Source of the DNA: Takakia lepidozioides
Lineage: Eukaryota; Streptophyta; Takakiopsida; Takakiales; Takakiaceae
NCBI GenBank assembly: GCA_030704615.1
Contig: CM060732.1
Coordinates: 16,060,001-16,124,000, forward strand
DNA length: 64,000 bases
Direction: 5' to 3'
A program made the position numbers and the translations under genes. This document shows, one piece after another, positions 33,866 to 46,558 of the stretch; position 1 is the stretch's first letter; each line of letters opens with the position of its first letter. Below the pieces are notes generated by a model. The model had not been told where the DNA came from. It made no database searches and saw only the letters and a list, made by a program, of their open reading frames with translations.

Positions 33866-34125
33866 TGGTGCGTCTGCCGGGAGTTGGACTAGCTGCTTTG
33901 AATTCTTTAAAATCTTGCTTGTAGTTTTGGTGATAATAGCTTTACGGAATATTCTCAACGATTGAAAATGGTTGTGTAGAAAAAACAATGGTAACAACGA
34001 TCGGATGTGTCATTTGAGAGAATAGTACAAATGACATTACCACACCATCTCCTCGTGTCAATTAGGGGATGGGAGCCGTGATAGTGCAGGCGACGCTAAC
34101 ATAATAAACCAACTAGCAAAGATGA

Positions 34126-36366
34126 ATGTCGAATTCTGCTTCTAGTTCCCATCACAGTCCTAGTATAGATTCTGGAGAGACAGATCCTAGACTTAGACGT
34201 AGAATATTTCGTGCAGCAATTAGAGAAAGATTTTTTCAATTACCCAGAAGTACAGTTCAAGTAACAACATCTGCAGAAGAAACGGAAGAGACTTCGGTTA
34301 ATCAACCTATAGATCACCTGAATATAGATTTGAACGGACAGGACTCTGAAGGTTCTGGATCTTCAGTATCCTCTCCACCTTTAAGCCCAACCAGACCCAG
34401 TAGTCCAGCGTCTAATCCACCATTGAGCCCAGGAGGTCCAGTGGTGCAACCACCGGCTTCAATGACACAACCAATGGCGCAGCCACAACCACCACAGGCA
34501 CCGCCGGTACTGGCGCCTCCACCAGCACCGTTTGCTCCGGATATCCCAATCGTGGTGCCAGCAGGGTTGGCTCCATTGCCACTACCAGGTCACTTGTCTT
34601 GGTTTTCTGGCGAATCACATGAAAACCCTGAATATCATGTCAATTTTTTTTATCCAAAGCTGTTACTCCAATCAGGCTTTGGATGATGCTTATTGGTTGA
34701 TCTGGTTCCCTACGACTTTAAGGGGTAGAGCGTTGACTTGGTATTGGCAGCAAAACGGGGGTTCATTTCAACATTGGGCTCAATTTAGAGATGATTTTCT
34801 AAATCATTTCAGAGCAGTACATCAGTTTACAAGTGTTCTTATGGCCCTTGCCAGAATTAGACAGGGACCAAACGAGGAAGTTGCTGATTTTGAGATGCAT
34901 TTCAAAGAGCTAATGCGATTACAGAATCCTCTAACACCCTTGGATGATGGGATTCTGAAATATTGCTTTCTGAGTGGGTTACGAGAGGATATTCACTTGT
35001 TTGTGTTGCAACAGAGACCTGCTACATTAGCAGATGCGATCAACTCAGGGAAAGAACATGACAACATGCATCGTCAGGTTCAACGTGCGAAGATGCCGGA
35101 GATGGCACTTCCTTCATACATTGCGGTTAATCCAACGCTTGCAGTTTCGGAGGCACCTCCCCCGCCCTATTACAGACCGACAATGACTGGAGGGATGGTT
35201 CCTGCTACCACGATGACATCTGCAATGTCTTTGGTGGCTACCACCACCCCCTCGAACCCAGCAAGTCACTTTAAGTCAGTTCCTACTGAATCATATACGG
35301 GATCCACTAGCAATGATCGGATGGGACATTTTGAGGAACAACTAACATCTGTGTTGAGAGCTGTTGAGTCCATGGGAGATAGAGTTAGTGCCATTGGTCA
35401 GCAGGTTTCCAGTTATGTCCATCACAGGGATACTCAGGTTCCATTAGCTGAGACGGGTCCTAATGCATCCAAGTTATGGTGTTATGATTGTCGAGGGTCA
35501 GGTCATGATCCCCAACATTGTCCCAACCCTATCCAGGAAAGGGAACCTCCTACAGCCCAGAATCCTCCACTAGGACAGGGGTATAGGCCACGAAACCATT
35601 ATCCACCATGTGGAAAGTGTGGTCGGTCCAGTCATAGAACAAAAGATTGTTGGAACGATGTCACATGTCTTCATTGTGGTCTAGTAGGTCATCATTTGGA
35701 GCGCCGTCGAACTAGAAATATTGAGAGGCCAAAACCTACAATCCAATGGCAAGTTGATCAGAATCTACGAGGTCAAAGAGCGCCATTTCCTGATCAATAT
35801 AATCAGGTGCCTCCGGCAAATTTACCACCCCAACACGGGATGTACTTTGCTCCGCAAATATTACAAAAAGATCCAAATTCAATCCCCCAAAGCAATCCCA
35901 ATTCAGTCATCAGCCTAGGGTGTCATTTACCAATCCTGTGATGCAGGAAACACAAAGTCAACTTCCATGGCGACGATCTCAGGATGAGAGGAATCAAGGG
36001 TCCAATCAAGCATCGACATCCACACAACCTCTTCCACAAGCAGGGACTTCCTCTGGTCCAGTCACGCAGAAGTTACCATCGCAACCTAATATGAATTGGA
36101 TACACGCCGAACTGTCAAGCATGCCAAAAGAGGAGAAACGTGAGGAGAACACATGTGTGGTGATGACTCGCCAACAACGAGAGATGCTGGTACGAGCGCC
36201 GGAAGAGGTAATTCCAGAGGTTACAACTACTTCATCTTTGGACAAAGAGAATAGCAAGCACCCATCACCAGTAGCCCTAAGACGACGAGCTTACAAGTAC
36301 CTAATGCATGATGTTTTTGAAACAAACCGGAGACTAAGTGTGCATGAATTAGAAACTCAAAAGTAG
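34126..36366 (+). pseudogene. LTR-retrotransposon gag-like gene with zinc knuckles, frameshifted
   Basis: Three frames in series: 34126-34686, 34640-35941 and 35920-36366, joined by frame changes near 34670 and 35915. A Pro-rich N-terminal region precedes the retrotransposon gag core (AYWLIWFPTTLRGRALTWYW, QFRDDFLNHF, FKELMRL, CFLSGLREDI). Two CCHC knuckles follow (CYDCRGSGHDPQHC, CGKCGRSSHRTKDC), and a third has lost its last Cys (CLHCGLVGHHLERR). This is the capsid/nucleocapsid protein of a Ty3-gypsy-like element. No protease, RT or RNase H follows, so the element is truncated. Confidence 0.85.
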
Positions 36367-36429
36367 ATAGTGAATACCTACTATCTAGCTATAGTGGGTT
36401 ACAAATCAAGGTCCAGACATCATAATCCT

Positions 36430-37250
36430 TCTCCTCTCAGAGTTGGGCAAATGCTGCCATAACTACACTTTCACATCTCTTATGCATCACATCCAATGGT
36501 CTGAGCTACCACAGTACAACTTTCTCATTTCCCTAAAACAGATCGTGTGGAAGCGAAATGCTCCTTCAACTACATCAAAATCAAGACTCCTCCTCACTAG
36601 CTCTCCTCACCTCCGCATCTCTCATCTCCAGTTCTACCTCCAAAAACATGCGAGAAGCCAAGCTGAATACTCGGTGCCACTACTTGGCATATATCATAGG
36701 AGCCTTATCACGCTCATAAAACCTCGCCGCCCTTTCCTGCTGCTCTTGGTCATGTTCCAGCTCTGCTGATTTTCGTCAGACACCATACTGACACACAAAA
36801 TAGGATGCAGCCTCTGGGCTGTAAATGCTAACCGCCGAATATAAAGAAAGCACCGCAACACCTCCTTCAAAACCCTTATGCACACACCTCATGCTTCAAG
36901 CCTCGGAGTGATCACTCTCCCTTTTGCGCAGCTCGTGTCTATGCTAGAAACAACTAGACTAATATCCCGAACGTCGTATAGAGGTGCAGAATTCATCCAC
37001 GGGATTTCTTATCCAACAAGGTCATGCAGGATGATAACCCACAACTTCATCCATAGAAATCCACCAACAGATTTCATCAAGGGACAGCCAAAAACGCACC
37101 CAGGCTACTAACCCTTAAGTGCATCAAAAAGGAAAAGTGAAAACATGGCACAAGAATTTGCACCACATATGTGGTGTGGCTCCCGTTTTAAGTGACAGCA
37201 TCCCTGCTGTCTTCGTGCTGACTTGATTGTGGTTGTGTACTCACATTTAT
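36430..37250. other. No recognisable gene
   Basis: Between the gag remnant and the reversed integrase scrap. Short open frames in both strands show no family signature. Confidence 0.4.
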
Positions 37251-37259
37251 AGGCTCACA

Positions 37260-37618
37260 CCTCATCGTCGGTCAATCCTTCTAGTCCTTGCCATACTGGG
37301 CACCTGTGAGCCAGGATAATGGGCATGACCATGTGGATCCCTGTCTCTTGAACCTGTAATCTTGCATGATGGCATGCAACCTCGCATCCCAATCAGCTTT
37401 ATTAGCAATGCTCAGGTTGATGATGCCCAGTTTGCTCCTCTTCGAGCTTGCTCATTGCTCTTGTCCCAAAAGGACGTGTTTATGCCATGATAAATGCCCA
37501 TGCACTCACACATCTTCTTGAACACTCGTGCCCGATCAAACTCTTGGTCGGTGAACAAAAACCGTGGGTGTCCAAACCTGGATACAACTTCCTCGTCCAA
37601 GAACTTGGCCGCACACAA
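37260..37618 (-). pseudogene. Retrotransposon integrase scrap, opposite strand to the gag
   Basis: Minus strand encodes FLDEEVVSRFGHPRFLFTDQ, the second catalytic-Asp region of a gypsy-type integrase, then GIYHGINTSFWD and, in another frame, LHAIMQDYRFKRQGST. Its orientation is opposite to the adjacent gag, so it derives from another copy or a rearranged one. The conserved DxGxEF is disturbed (DQEFDRA). Confidence 0.75.
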
Positions 37619-37619
37619 A

Positions 37620-39255
37620 GGTGAGTGACGAGCCCTGGACGCGTGCGGTCAGGGTGACGGCATACTAACTAGAAGGGGTCGAGGTGTGTAGCGGAATGGA
37701 TTGGGCTCAAGAACCGTCCACCCGATTGTGGTTAATGCAGGGGTTCCGCGGTAATGCTAGTGGCGGTGATAATGAAACAATTCTACTTCTACCGGCAAAG
37801 CGAATACGATTTCTACTTCACAGAGCAAGTTTGCGTTTCTAGTTCCTATAGTCTTTTTATGTAATTTTAGTCTTGCAATTGCCTTCCAAGTCTTCTTTAT
37901 TTACTAAATCCTACAGGCCTAAACCCCGAGACGCAAATAGCCGGGACACTTTTCCTTGTCCCTTCACAAAGCACCTACCGAGTTTAGGGAGGAAGAGGGG
38001 GGAATCCCTTCCCAATACCCCTCCAGTTCCTGGGTGGTTGTGTTCAACCCACCGCTCAGGAAGGGCCAACGTCCTTTAACTCACGAATTATGGCTTTAAA
38101 ATGGTGGATATACTCTCAAGTCCCTAGGACTAATTCCCCACAATTAATAATGCACAAATGGACAGCAAATATAGAAAAAAATAAAAAAATAAAAAAAATC
38201 AGAAAAACACCTTTAGGTAGAGAATCCTTCCTAGACTCCAAGGATCGTGGAATTACCTTTAGGGGACTGAGGGAACAGCATGGGAACCAACCCCTAAGGT
38301 GGGAACATCGGGGAATGGCTCCCAGCACGGGGGACAGCCGCCGTAATCAACGACTGCGGATGAACACAATCCGGGGCACGCCGCCCATCCGTTGCTCAAT
38401 AATTCATCCGCTGGCTCAAAATATGCTAAGTGCGGTGGGGCCGGGCTGTTTTCCCCACGTGCCCTCCACTCCCTTTACTTAAGGCTAGTGGAGACCTTTT
38501 CTATGCTTGACACTATTCCTCACTGTAGCCTAGATTCAAGGCTAGTGTATTTCTTGTCCAAATTTTCTCTCACGCTGTCTCAGTGTGTAGCTCGGAGGCT
38601 CCTAAACTCCCCGGACTGAGCTATGGCTCATACAATCCCTCTTCCTTAAAGCTCTAACATACCCGAGTTACGGAATTTATCATCCCATTGATCGTAAGAT
38701 AGACCCACAATTCGCCTAAGAGGGGTATCAAAAAAACATAATAGTACAAGGTAGGGAAATACCCCCTTCAGTAGGCGCTTCCGCCGCACCCAGCGGACAA
38801 AAACTGCAGTATTTTGAAAATTTCTCCCAATACCATCCCAGACAAAAGAGCACTTCCACCCTTACGTAATATCTGCGCTGCCTCATACCTATAAACCACA
38901 GCCATGCCCCAACTTAGAAGCAAAGATTTGAAGACATGAATTCATCGCTAAAGAAGATGGGAAAACTTGCAGGCATCAGCAAGTGACAGCAGCTGCTATA
39001 TTGTAGAATATGTTTAACCAGCACACACTGGATCAATCTATAAGCGACACCATACACAGCTCAGTCCGCAAAGATCTGAAGACATGCCAACTGCTTGCTG
39101 AAAAGGATTATGGGAAAAATGCTTCCAGGCATAGCAGATGAAGCATCATTGCGCTGAAATCACACTAGAAAATATTCCCTTATAAAGCGTACAATGAATC
39201 CATGCAAGACAAACAATCCCATACTTGTAGAAGGATACGTACTGTGTGTGGGAGG
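37620..39255. other. No recognisable gene
   Basis: Contains an A-rich run near 38165-38200 and a GC-rich block at 38260-38470, with no coding signature. The right part may be the 3' flank of the NYN pseudogene. It could include LTR remnants, but no paired copy is present in the window. Confidence 0.4.
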
Positions 39256-40690
39256 CTGTCAATGACTGCTGGGCTTCAGCACCACGGACAAAATCATGGA
39301 AAGTATGTCACAATTCTTGAGGGTAGTCGTTGCATTGACTGCTTGGGTCTATGCACTACCATAGCTCAGTAGAGCGAGGAAAGAAGACCTTTGATGACCC
39401 TACAATGACAGAAGCCAGTTCCCCAAGTTCTACAACTGCAATCAAGGCAGGGGCCACATCGAAGCCATAACCACACTGCTTTTCGTGGAACTGTACATAC
39501 GCCTGCAAATTGGCCTCTGTTGGCAATATCATCTTCCGCTTTAAAGTCTCTACTGCACGACAGATCAGGCTCTGGTGTGAAGAAAACAGTTGCTGACGTT
39601 GGGTTGCCGACTGCTCTACGAGAAACAAGTGGGGCAGCAGCATGTGATGCAAGCACCTCAAAGTTGGTCCTCTTTTCTCCATAAACTGTGAGGTACTTTT
39701 CTCGGTTGGGATGGCTTCCGCCACCACGATATCAAGTAGAGGTCTCAAAGCAGTCGGATGCTCTTGATGTATCACGTTGGGCTTTGCTCTAGCCAGCCTC
39801 GAGTGAGTGAGAAAAGTGGGGTTCACATCAGAATTGGACCAGTTGTCAGCTACTGGTACATCATGTCTCCTTGCAGTGGGCATCATACATGCACCATTGT
39901 CAGGCTTGGCTCCCACAACAACAAAGGGCCCAGGCCCTGAATCCCTATGCTCCACTTTATTATTGATAAAGGAAAGTCTCACTTCAGGCACGTAGGACTC
40001 TACATTGCCAGTCAATGGCTGCAGCTGGGGGATGAACTCGGTTGAGGAAGCTACATCTGCCTGTGAAGCTGGTTCATGACGCCTTTGTTGTCATGGGAAA
40101 GTCGCAACTGCACAGTAGGCTGCCCACTGATCATGTTATTAGACAGTGGACCCTTTCCATTATTGCTTGCACCTACAGATGACAAGCTCTTATTGCATGG
40201 GTGATCTGGTGGAGCCTCCCATCTAATGCCAGCTTCAGACTGTACATCCCTGTCTTTACCGGGTGTGGGACCGTTATAGCTTGTGTGTACAGATACCCGC
40301 CCATTCACATACTCAGATGTACTACTGGAATATTCAGGTGCCAAGACCCTATGGTTGGAGTGATCCCAAGAAGAAAGAGGTTGCTCTGATCGAACTCTTG
40401 GCAAAGTTGTAGACTCAGTGTTTACGCCTTCACCGCGTGCTAGGCTAGCCCAAAGCCACACACTTGATGGCACATCAAGCAGCGATGGTGATACATAGAG
40501 ATTAAGAGGCCGTGCCAACAAAATATTGTAGGTTCTCATTCAAAGTCGATGAAGCGCATTGGCAAAGTCACGATCCCCTGATATGAGAAGACAGTGTGCT
40601 GGAGGGGGGTTGTCAAGTGCCCAAAATATCATGTCCACCAATATTGCCTTATCACTTGCATCCTTCCTGCCTGTCAACCACATGCCTTCT
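39256..40690 (-). pseudogene. NYN-domain (MARF1/limkain-type) ribonuclease-like protein, broken
   Basis: Minus strand. 40690-40543 encodes DASDKAILVDMIFWALDNPP and LLISGDRDFANALHRL, the catalytic-core strands of a plant NYN domain (PIN-like RNase fold, acidic D-x-D). It is cut by TGA at 40540-40542 where CGA (Arg) is expected; the frame continues as MRTYNILLARP and VPSSVWLWASLARG. The C-terminal region (40015-39356) has ILPTEANLQAYVQFHEKQCG and KVFFPRSTELW, matching the downstream module of the plant family, then TAG (39356-39358) and TGA (39308-39310). The N-terminal start of the NYN domain is missing upstream of 40690. Host-gene pseudogene or retained exon cluster. Confidence 0.8.
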
Positions 40691-41269
40691 TGGTGAACAC
40701 CTCGTAGTAAATGGGTGATAATAGAAAGAAACTTTCATTCAGTCTGCAAGCTGGCACACCTATTAGAACATCTCGAGGCTACTCTTCCAGTCTTTCACCA
40801 CTTTGGTTTCATGGTCTCTCGATGTAAGCAAGGCCTGAATTGGGATGGCTGACATCTATTTGAAAACCCTGCCCACATTCATGCCCTAACTCAAAATACA
40901 AAGATACAGCTTGATTACACATCTGCATTCACTGCAAAAGCACCTGGCCTGGAAGAGACTTCCACATGGCATGGAGAAACTGATATTTTCTAAAGAATTC
41001 CACGTATATTAGATGTATCATCGGGAGCATTGAGCTCATTTGTCCCCTTGAAGTACTAGATGAACAACATACACAGTCGAACTTTGCATTTGAAACCAGA
41101 GAACCCTACAATAAGCCAGTGAGAAACGAGTCGTCCCAACTTAATCACAACATTGCTGCGTCAAAGCCACTACGGGCTTCAGGCCAGAAAAACACGAGGG
41201 CGTATGCAATTACAAACCTGATGGTACATGGTGCAAGTTGATTCCTGTGCTGGATAGTACTCTGCCTCA

Positions 41270-41600
41270 TCTAATCGCCCTGCACGGCCAAGAAGGTCCA
41301 CCATGCAGCCAAAATGCTTAAAGCCTTCCTGTCACATTTGTTCAAAGAGATGGAAGGCCTCCCTACCACACCCATAATGAGCACATCCTGCAATCATCAC
41401 ATTCCATGAGTCCACATTTTGTATAGCCATGTTGTCAATAGAATTCCAGTTTTGATGATGTCAGCATGGACCCGCTGCCCTCTTTCCAGGCTTCCTAGCT
41501 TGGCACATGCATTGAGAACACAAGTGAATGTTCCTATGCTCAATGTTCCTATCCTTCCGCAGGGAATCATAGGTAATCTGAACTCTGAGGAGTTGGCCAC
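41270..41600 (-). pseudogene. PPR-protein remnant 1
   Basis: Minus strand: FTCVLNACAKLGSLERGQRV and HADIIKTG (PLS-type PPR motif), then VDSWNVMIAGCAHYGCGREA, FHLFEQM followed by a stop, and HFGCMVDLLGRAGRLDEAE. Motif order is that of a plant organellar RNA-binding PPR protein, but blocks are deleted between motifs and stops intervene. Confidence 0.8.
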
Positions 41601-41639
41601 TCAGCACTTGAACAACATCAGCAGCCGTCCACCAGCTAG

Positions 41640-42515
41640 TATGTGGTAATCTATGGTTGAGGTGCCTGGGAATCATACGTAATCTTGTGCTTGAAATCTG
41701 GCCCTCTTGGATGAATCTGGACCCACACTCTATCCCTTCTCCTTCAAGCTCTATCCATGCCTCAGCACAAATCATGCATTCATCGTTGCCCTTGCTGCTA
41801 GCAGCTGACAATGACAGCCTAGGAAACACCCAATCACACTAGTTCCTATGCTGAATTGCGTCTGCTACTCTCTATCATCTAGCAGGCATTCAACTTTTTG
41901 CCTCCGTTGTCCCACCATTGACTGGGGTCAACAATTCCACACCTTCTCTTCATCTCTGTTACCTATTTTTGGATACTTTACTGTTATCACATTAGCAGTA
42001 TCATGTCAAAATCACTCCAAACTAGATTCACTCAACCAGCTAACTTGCAAAATTCAACATGGAAATTCAGGGCCGGTTCTCACAAGAGGGAAAAACAGGG
42101 TGAAATGTGTTGAAGAAGGTGCCTTCATTAGCAGTGCCTTGTTCTATCAATTGTGCCGTTGCCGCTGTTGTTTCCAGTTGACCAACTACCCACGCAAATT
42201 TCTCGTAGCTATTGATCCACATGAATCAGAAGTAATCTTGTGTTTGAAATCCGGCCATCTTGGATAAATCTGGACCTCTATCACTGGTCCTTCAGCTATC
42301 CCTGCCTATGTACAAACCAAAGCTTCTCCTCATCTCTGTTATCTGTTTTTGGATACTTTCCTTGCTGCCACATCGGCAGTTACTTGTCAAAGTCATTCCA
42401 AACTACCACAGATCCACCCAACGTGCTAACTTACAGAATTCAATATGCATCTCAGGGCCGAGTCTGATGAGAGGGCAAAACATGCTGAAATAGGTCGAAG
42501 AAGAAGGTGCCCTCA
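41640..42515. repeat. Degenerate roughly 380-bp tandem duplication beside PPR remnants
   Basis: About 41660-42125 resembles about 42230-42513: paired words include TCATCTCTGTTA, TTTTTGGATACTTT, CTAACTTGCAAAATTCA versus CTAACTTACAGAATTCA, and CTTGTGTTTGAAATC. A shorter direct repeat (TCAGGGCCGAGTCTGATGAG) lies at about 42450 and 42549. No intact coding frame. Confidence 0.65.
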
Positions 42516-42579
42516 CCACATTGTCCTTGACAATTTAGTATGTATCTCAGGGCCGAGTCTGATGAGAGGGCAAAATAGG

Positions 42580-43130
42580 TTGGGCATATCCTGCAATTGT
42601 CGCATTCCACGACACCACATTTCGTTCAACCACATTGTCAAATACTCCCTTTGCATCCTCCATGCACCCACATTTCGCATACATGTCCACTAGGGCAGTG
42701 TCCAGAATGACATTTGGTACAATTCCAGCTTGATGATGTCACCATTCACCTCTTTGCCTTTTTCCAAGGCTGCCAGGCTTGCACAAACATTGCCAATGCA
42801 CACAAACGTGATGTGGTTGCACTTCACCCCTCCCCCATCATTTGTTCATAGGTCTCCAAGGCCTCCATCTCGCGCCCCTGCTGTGCATATCCTGCAAGCA
42901 TGGCATTCCAGGACACCAAATCTCGTTCAGCCATATTGTTGAACACTCCCTCCGCATCCTCAATGCTCCCACATTTGGCATACATGTCCACGAGGGTATG
43001 GTTCAGTATCAGTGATCACATCTGGTACAATTCTAGCTTTGGCCATGCAACCATGCACCTCTTTGCCCTTTTCCAGCATACGCACTGCAAACGCATACAA
43101 ACGTGATGTGGAAAGCTATGACCTACAAAA
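42580..43130 (-). pseudogene. PPR-protein remnant 2
   Basis: Minus strand: LVDMYAKCGSIEDAEGVFNN, MAERDLVSWNAMLAGYAQQG, EMEALETYEQMMGEG, then a frame break and NHITFVCIGNVCASLAALEK-like sequence in another frame. A second weaker YAKCG unit lies toward 42690. Same orientation and class as remnant 1, so these are decayed tandem units of one PPR gene or two related genes. Confidence 0.8.
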
Positions 43131-43413
43131 AATTCTTAGATCTCTCATTTACGTTTTGGGGTCTGAAAAGGGCTTGTGGCAAGTAAACAAGCCCAAAACA
43201 GATTGCACTTCAAAGGCCATTTTTGGCAGAAAATTAGCAATTTTGGAAAACAGTCGCTCGGTCATTACGTGGTGGGAGTCCTTCCGGCCAGTCGTTCCAC
43301 TGACTACGGGGTAATTTTTCAGGTACAGCCACGTGGCACCGTCACGCAAGGCGTTTACTGAATCTTAGATCTTGACCACAACGGATTTTTGACTGGGGGG
43401 GAACTTCCCCACA

Positions 43414-43830
43414 GTCACTACTACATTTGGGGGGGGGGGGGGGTCTGCAACGCCCAACGCCCCCGAGACCGCAAAGTCTGCGACGAAACCGTCGGGGGCC
43501 CATCTGCGGCGCCTGGGGAGTCGCAGATTGCGACGAAACCAACGAGGGCCAATCTGCGACGCTTTTCCGTCGCAAGATGAAACACCTTGATTTGAAAAAA
43601 AAAACCTTATTTTTTTTGCGACGCTTAAGGGTCGGTATGGCGACGTTTAGCGACCCCTGCGACTCCTTACGACCCCCAAGGCGTCGCAACAAGTGGGAAA
43701 AAAAAAAAAAAAAAAAAAAAAAAAACCCAATTTTTTTTGCAACCCCTGCGACTTCTTGCGACCCCCTAGGCGTCGCAGAGGCTCCAAAACGTCGCAATTA
43801 TTTTGCGACCCCCTGTGGGTCGCAGATGCT
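43414..43830. repeat. TGCGAC/GTCGCA-rich repeat element, possibly CACTA-derived
   Basis: Starts near CACTACTACA at 43414 and contains many TGCGACG / CGTCGCA words in both orientations, the style of CACTA subterminal repeats. It also has a G-run (about 43428-43442) and an A-run of about 29 (43698-43726). No matching right terminus was found, so it is unclassified or truncated. Confidence 0.4.
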
Positions 43831-44319
43831 CATTGACAAGTTGTATAATGAATGTATCTAAAATTTCTATGAGCCACTAATTTATATGAGCCACTAATGT
43901 TGGGAGGTTCTTTGATTCAATTACAAACCCCCAGAGATTATCAAGAATATTATGTGGATATATAACCGCAGATCTCATAAAAACAAAGAACCGGCAATGG
44001 CTCATGACCGCCGGCTACATAGTTTTGTCTGAAAACCAAGAAAGATCCGTCGGTTATTAGATGAAAACCGCCGGTTTCTTGAGATTCTTATTTTCAACCG
44101 AAACGAAAGGTTCTTTCCATAAAAATATATATGAAAAACCTAGAATCGGAGGTTCTTTGATCATAAGTTTTGGATAAAACCGGAACAGGAGGTTATGAAT
44201 GAAATCAAATTACTGCCCAACATTGGTTACAACGTTGAGTTATAGTCGCAGCACATTGTTTAAGTAACATATATATATTTATATACATAGATAGATTTAT
44301 AGGTTAGATTTAATATATT

Positions 44320-44320
44320 G

Positions 44321-44362
<42 letters not shown>
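44320..44362. repeat. AT dinucleotide microsatellite
   Basis: An almost pure AT run of about 40 bp. Confidence 0.9.
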
Positions 44363-44363
<1 letters not shown>

Positions 44364-44954
44364 GTTATAGTATATTAAATATATGATTTATTATTGATAA
44401 CGTGATGTTAACCCTTAAGTTCCCAAGCCCTTTTTTGACATTTTACCAATTTTGGGTACCCAGCTGCAGTAAATTGCCCCTAGAAACCTACCAAAAATCA
44501 TCCAGAGATTCCAGCCTTATAGCAATGGGCCCAGCTCATTTAGGCATGACATACCAAAAAATGAGCCAAGTCCACCGTGGAAATTGTGAGATTATAGCAT
44601 TGGCCCGGACCTCAAATATCAGGTCCCAAAAAAAAAGTGAGAAAGAAATTGGTTTGACCAAATCAAAACCTAGCTTTATCCAATTTTGCTTGCCCCAAGA
44701 CCACCATTTCCAAATCAATAGTGGAGTGGCTATGACCCCACTAAATTGCAGGTCCAACTGATTTTTTCACCTATGGTTGCTATGCATGCAATTACATGGG
44801 GGTTGAAATCTTAAAATTGACAAGAGAAAATGTGCCTCCAAATGAAGTACTTTTTTTTCTACAAATTTTTTTAAAGCCAATGGTGGATGTGTGTATGTAA
44901 TGCTCGAAACTGACTTGCCTTAGGATTGTAGGAGCTGTGCTACACCGCTCCAAG

Positions 44955-45370
44955 CTCTGATACCATGTTGACAGTAATCATGTTAAGTGGCTCTTAGTTA
45001 CGCCGGCTTGGGCCGAAGTCTTCTCTCTCTTGACAGAAATCAAAGATGAGTTAAGAGAGAGAAAAATGCCACATAAGTAAGCCTAGTGGGCTGAGTCCAA
45101 AGGAAAATAGTCAAGCTCCTAATGAGTGTGAAGGGTGGTAACCTTCACTGCTGCCAATGCCAACGACGCATAGGCTGCCGTTACGGAGACCATCACCTAT
45201 TCCACTGCTTCTACTCTACACAGTCCACTTACGGTGAAAGGTGTCACTAAATGTAAAACCAGTTAAATGCCTAAGGGAGAGAGGGCCCACTCCCGAGAGG
45301 GGGCAGTAGCCGTGAGGCGAAGTGGCTCTTAGTTACGCCGGCTTTGGCCCCAGTCTTCTCTCTCTAGAGT
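44955..45370 (-). mobile_element. LTR-element remnant with initiator-Met primer-binding site
   Basis: On the minus strand TGGTATCAGAGC, the classic tRNA-iMet primer-binding site, follows TGTCAACA at about 44970, so an LTR would extend rightward in plus coordinates. Two 40-bp direct repeats (GTGGCTCTTAGTTACGCCGG) lie at about 44990 and 45320. No coding domain remains. Confidence 0.5.
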
Positions 45371-45973
45371 GGGGGGTGTAAAGACCCATACTCTACAGAG
45401 CTTGAACGAAAGCGATGATCGGAAGGAAGGGCGCTTAGTGACGTCAAATCTGCTATTTACTGCCTCCACGTCCAATGTTTGAAGCTTCTTCTTCATGACT
45501 TGAAGGTGCCCTGAAGGGTCATTGGTAGAACTCCTCAGTGATTTCGATGTTCGTTCCAACGTGTACGTTTGGAGAAGATTTGGCTGGAGCACTACACTGT
45601 TGATTTCTAGCAAAGCAGGACAAGAATTCTTCTCAGGCTTTGTTCTTGAACAAAGAACTTGGAGTAAATTATTATGTCTACATGTGCAGGTCGTCTTGGC
45701 TGCATGTTGCCTGGCATTGTGAGGTCCGTAGACTTGATCTGGCGCTGAACATTCTTCAGTGAGTAAGCTACTCGGTTCAAGGAGAAATCTAAATTGACCA
45801 GTAAACATTGGTCTGACATTCAAGTGACCAGTCTCTAAAGCTGGATTATTTTAATGTTCAATTATGGATGTCCAGTAACTCACTCTAAGTAACGACGCCC
45901 CTCTGCTTCCTTGTGGAGAGAGCTGGGACACAGCCAGCTGATCACGCTGAGCACCAAAAATCTTCAGAATTTA

Positions 45974-46480
45974 TCATGACAGACATGCCATAATTAGCTG
46001 CTTGAACTCAACAAAATCTACTTTTCCATCGCCGTTCCTATCTACACCAGATATCATTTTTTGACAATCTAGGAGCCTTACACCTCCAGGTACTATTCCA
46101 AGGCTTCTCAGAACCGTGTGAAGTTCAGGAACAGAGATGAAACCGTCCTTATTATTGTCAAATATTGAAAAGGCTTCCAAAAGCTCACCCTCCGTGTCAG
46201 GCTGTTCACTGGGACGCGCTGCTTCTTGCCCTACGCCCTCAGTAAACTCGCCACTAGATCGAGGCTTATGAAGGTCGAGGAACTCTTCAAAGTCTACATA
46301 TCCATCCCCGCTCTTGTCTGCACATTCCAGCATGCAAAACAAGCTCCTCCTCCGACATTTCAAATCCTAGCTTCTCCATAAACATGCAGCTCATCTTTGC
46401 ATATCTGGCCATCGCCATTCTCGTCGTATGTGTTGAACACCCTCTTCATTTCCAATATCTCAGGAGTGCATATCCTGGAT
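45974..46480 (-). pseudogene. Calmodulin-like EF-hand protein (CML), two frameshifts
   Basis: Four EF-hand loops in order on the minus strand: DENGDGQICKDE (near 46420), DKSGDGYVDFEE, DNNKDGFISVPE and DRNGDGKVDFVE; C-terminus MACLS. Each has Asp/Asn at positions 1, 3 and 5, Gly at 6 and Glu at 12, so Ca2+ binding would be expected. Hand 1, the connecting helix (MEKLGFEMSEEELVL) and hands 2-4 lie in three different frames, with breaks near 46390 and 46333, so the protein is not made intact unless these are assembly errors. Ca2+ sensor of the plant CML family. Confidence 0.8.
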
Positions 46481-46558
46481 GCTGTGCTAAATAAACTTTC
46501 ACAACTGCGAAAACGTGGACCATGGTCTCCTGATCTGCAAACCGTCAGAGAAAATTGG

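Noticed and set aside
38260-38470. Ribosomal RNA or other structural RNA gene in the GC-rich block
   Set aside because: No conserved rRNA core words were found and the block is short; more likely intergenic or LTR-derived.
43414-43830. Complete CACTA transposon
   Set aside because: Only one CACTA-like terminus was found; no inverted partner or 3-bp duplication could be placed.
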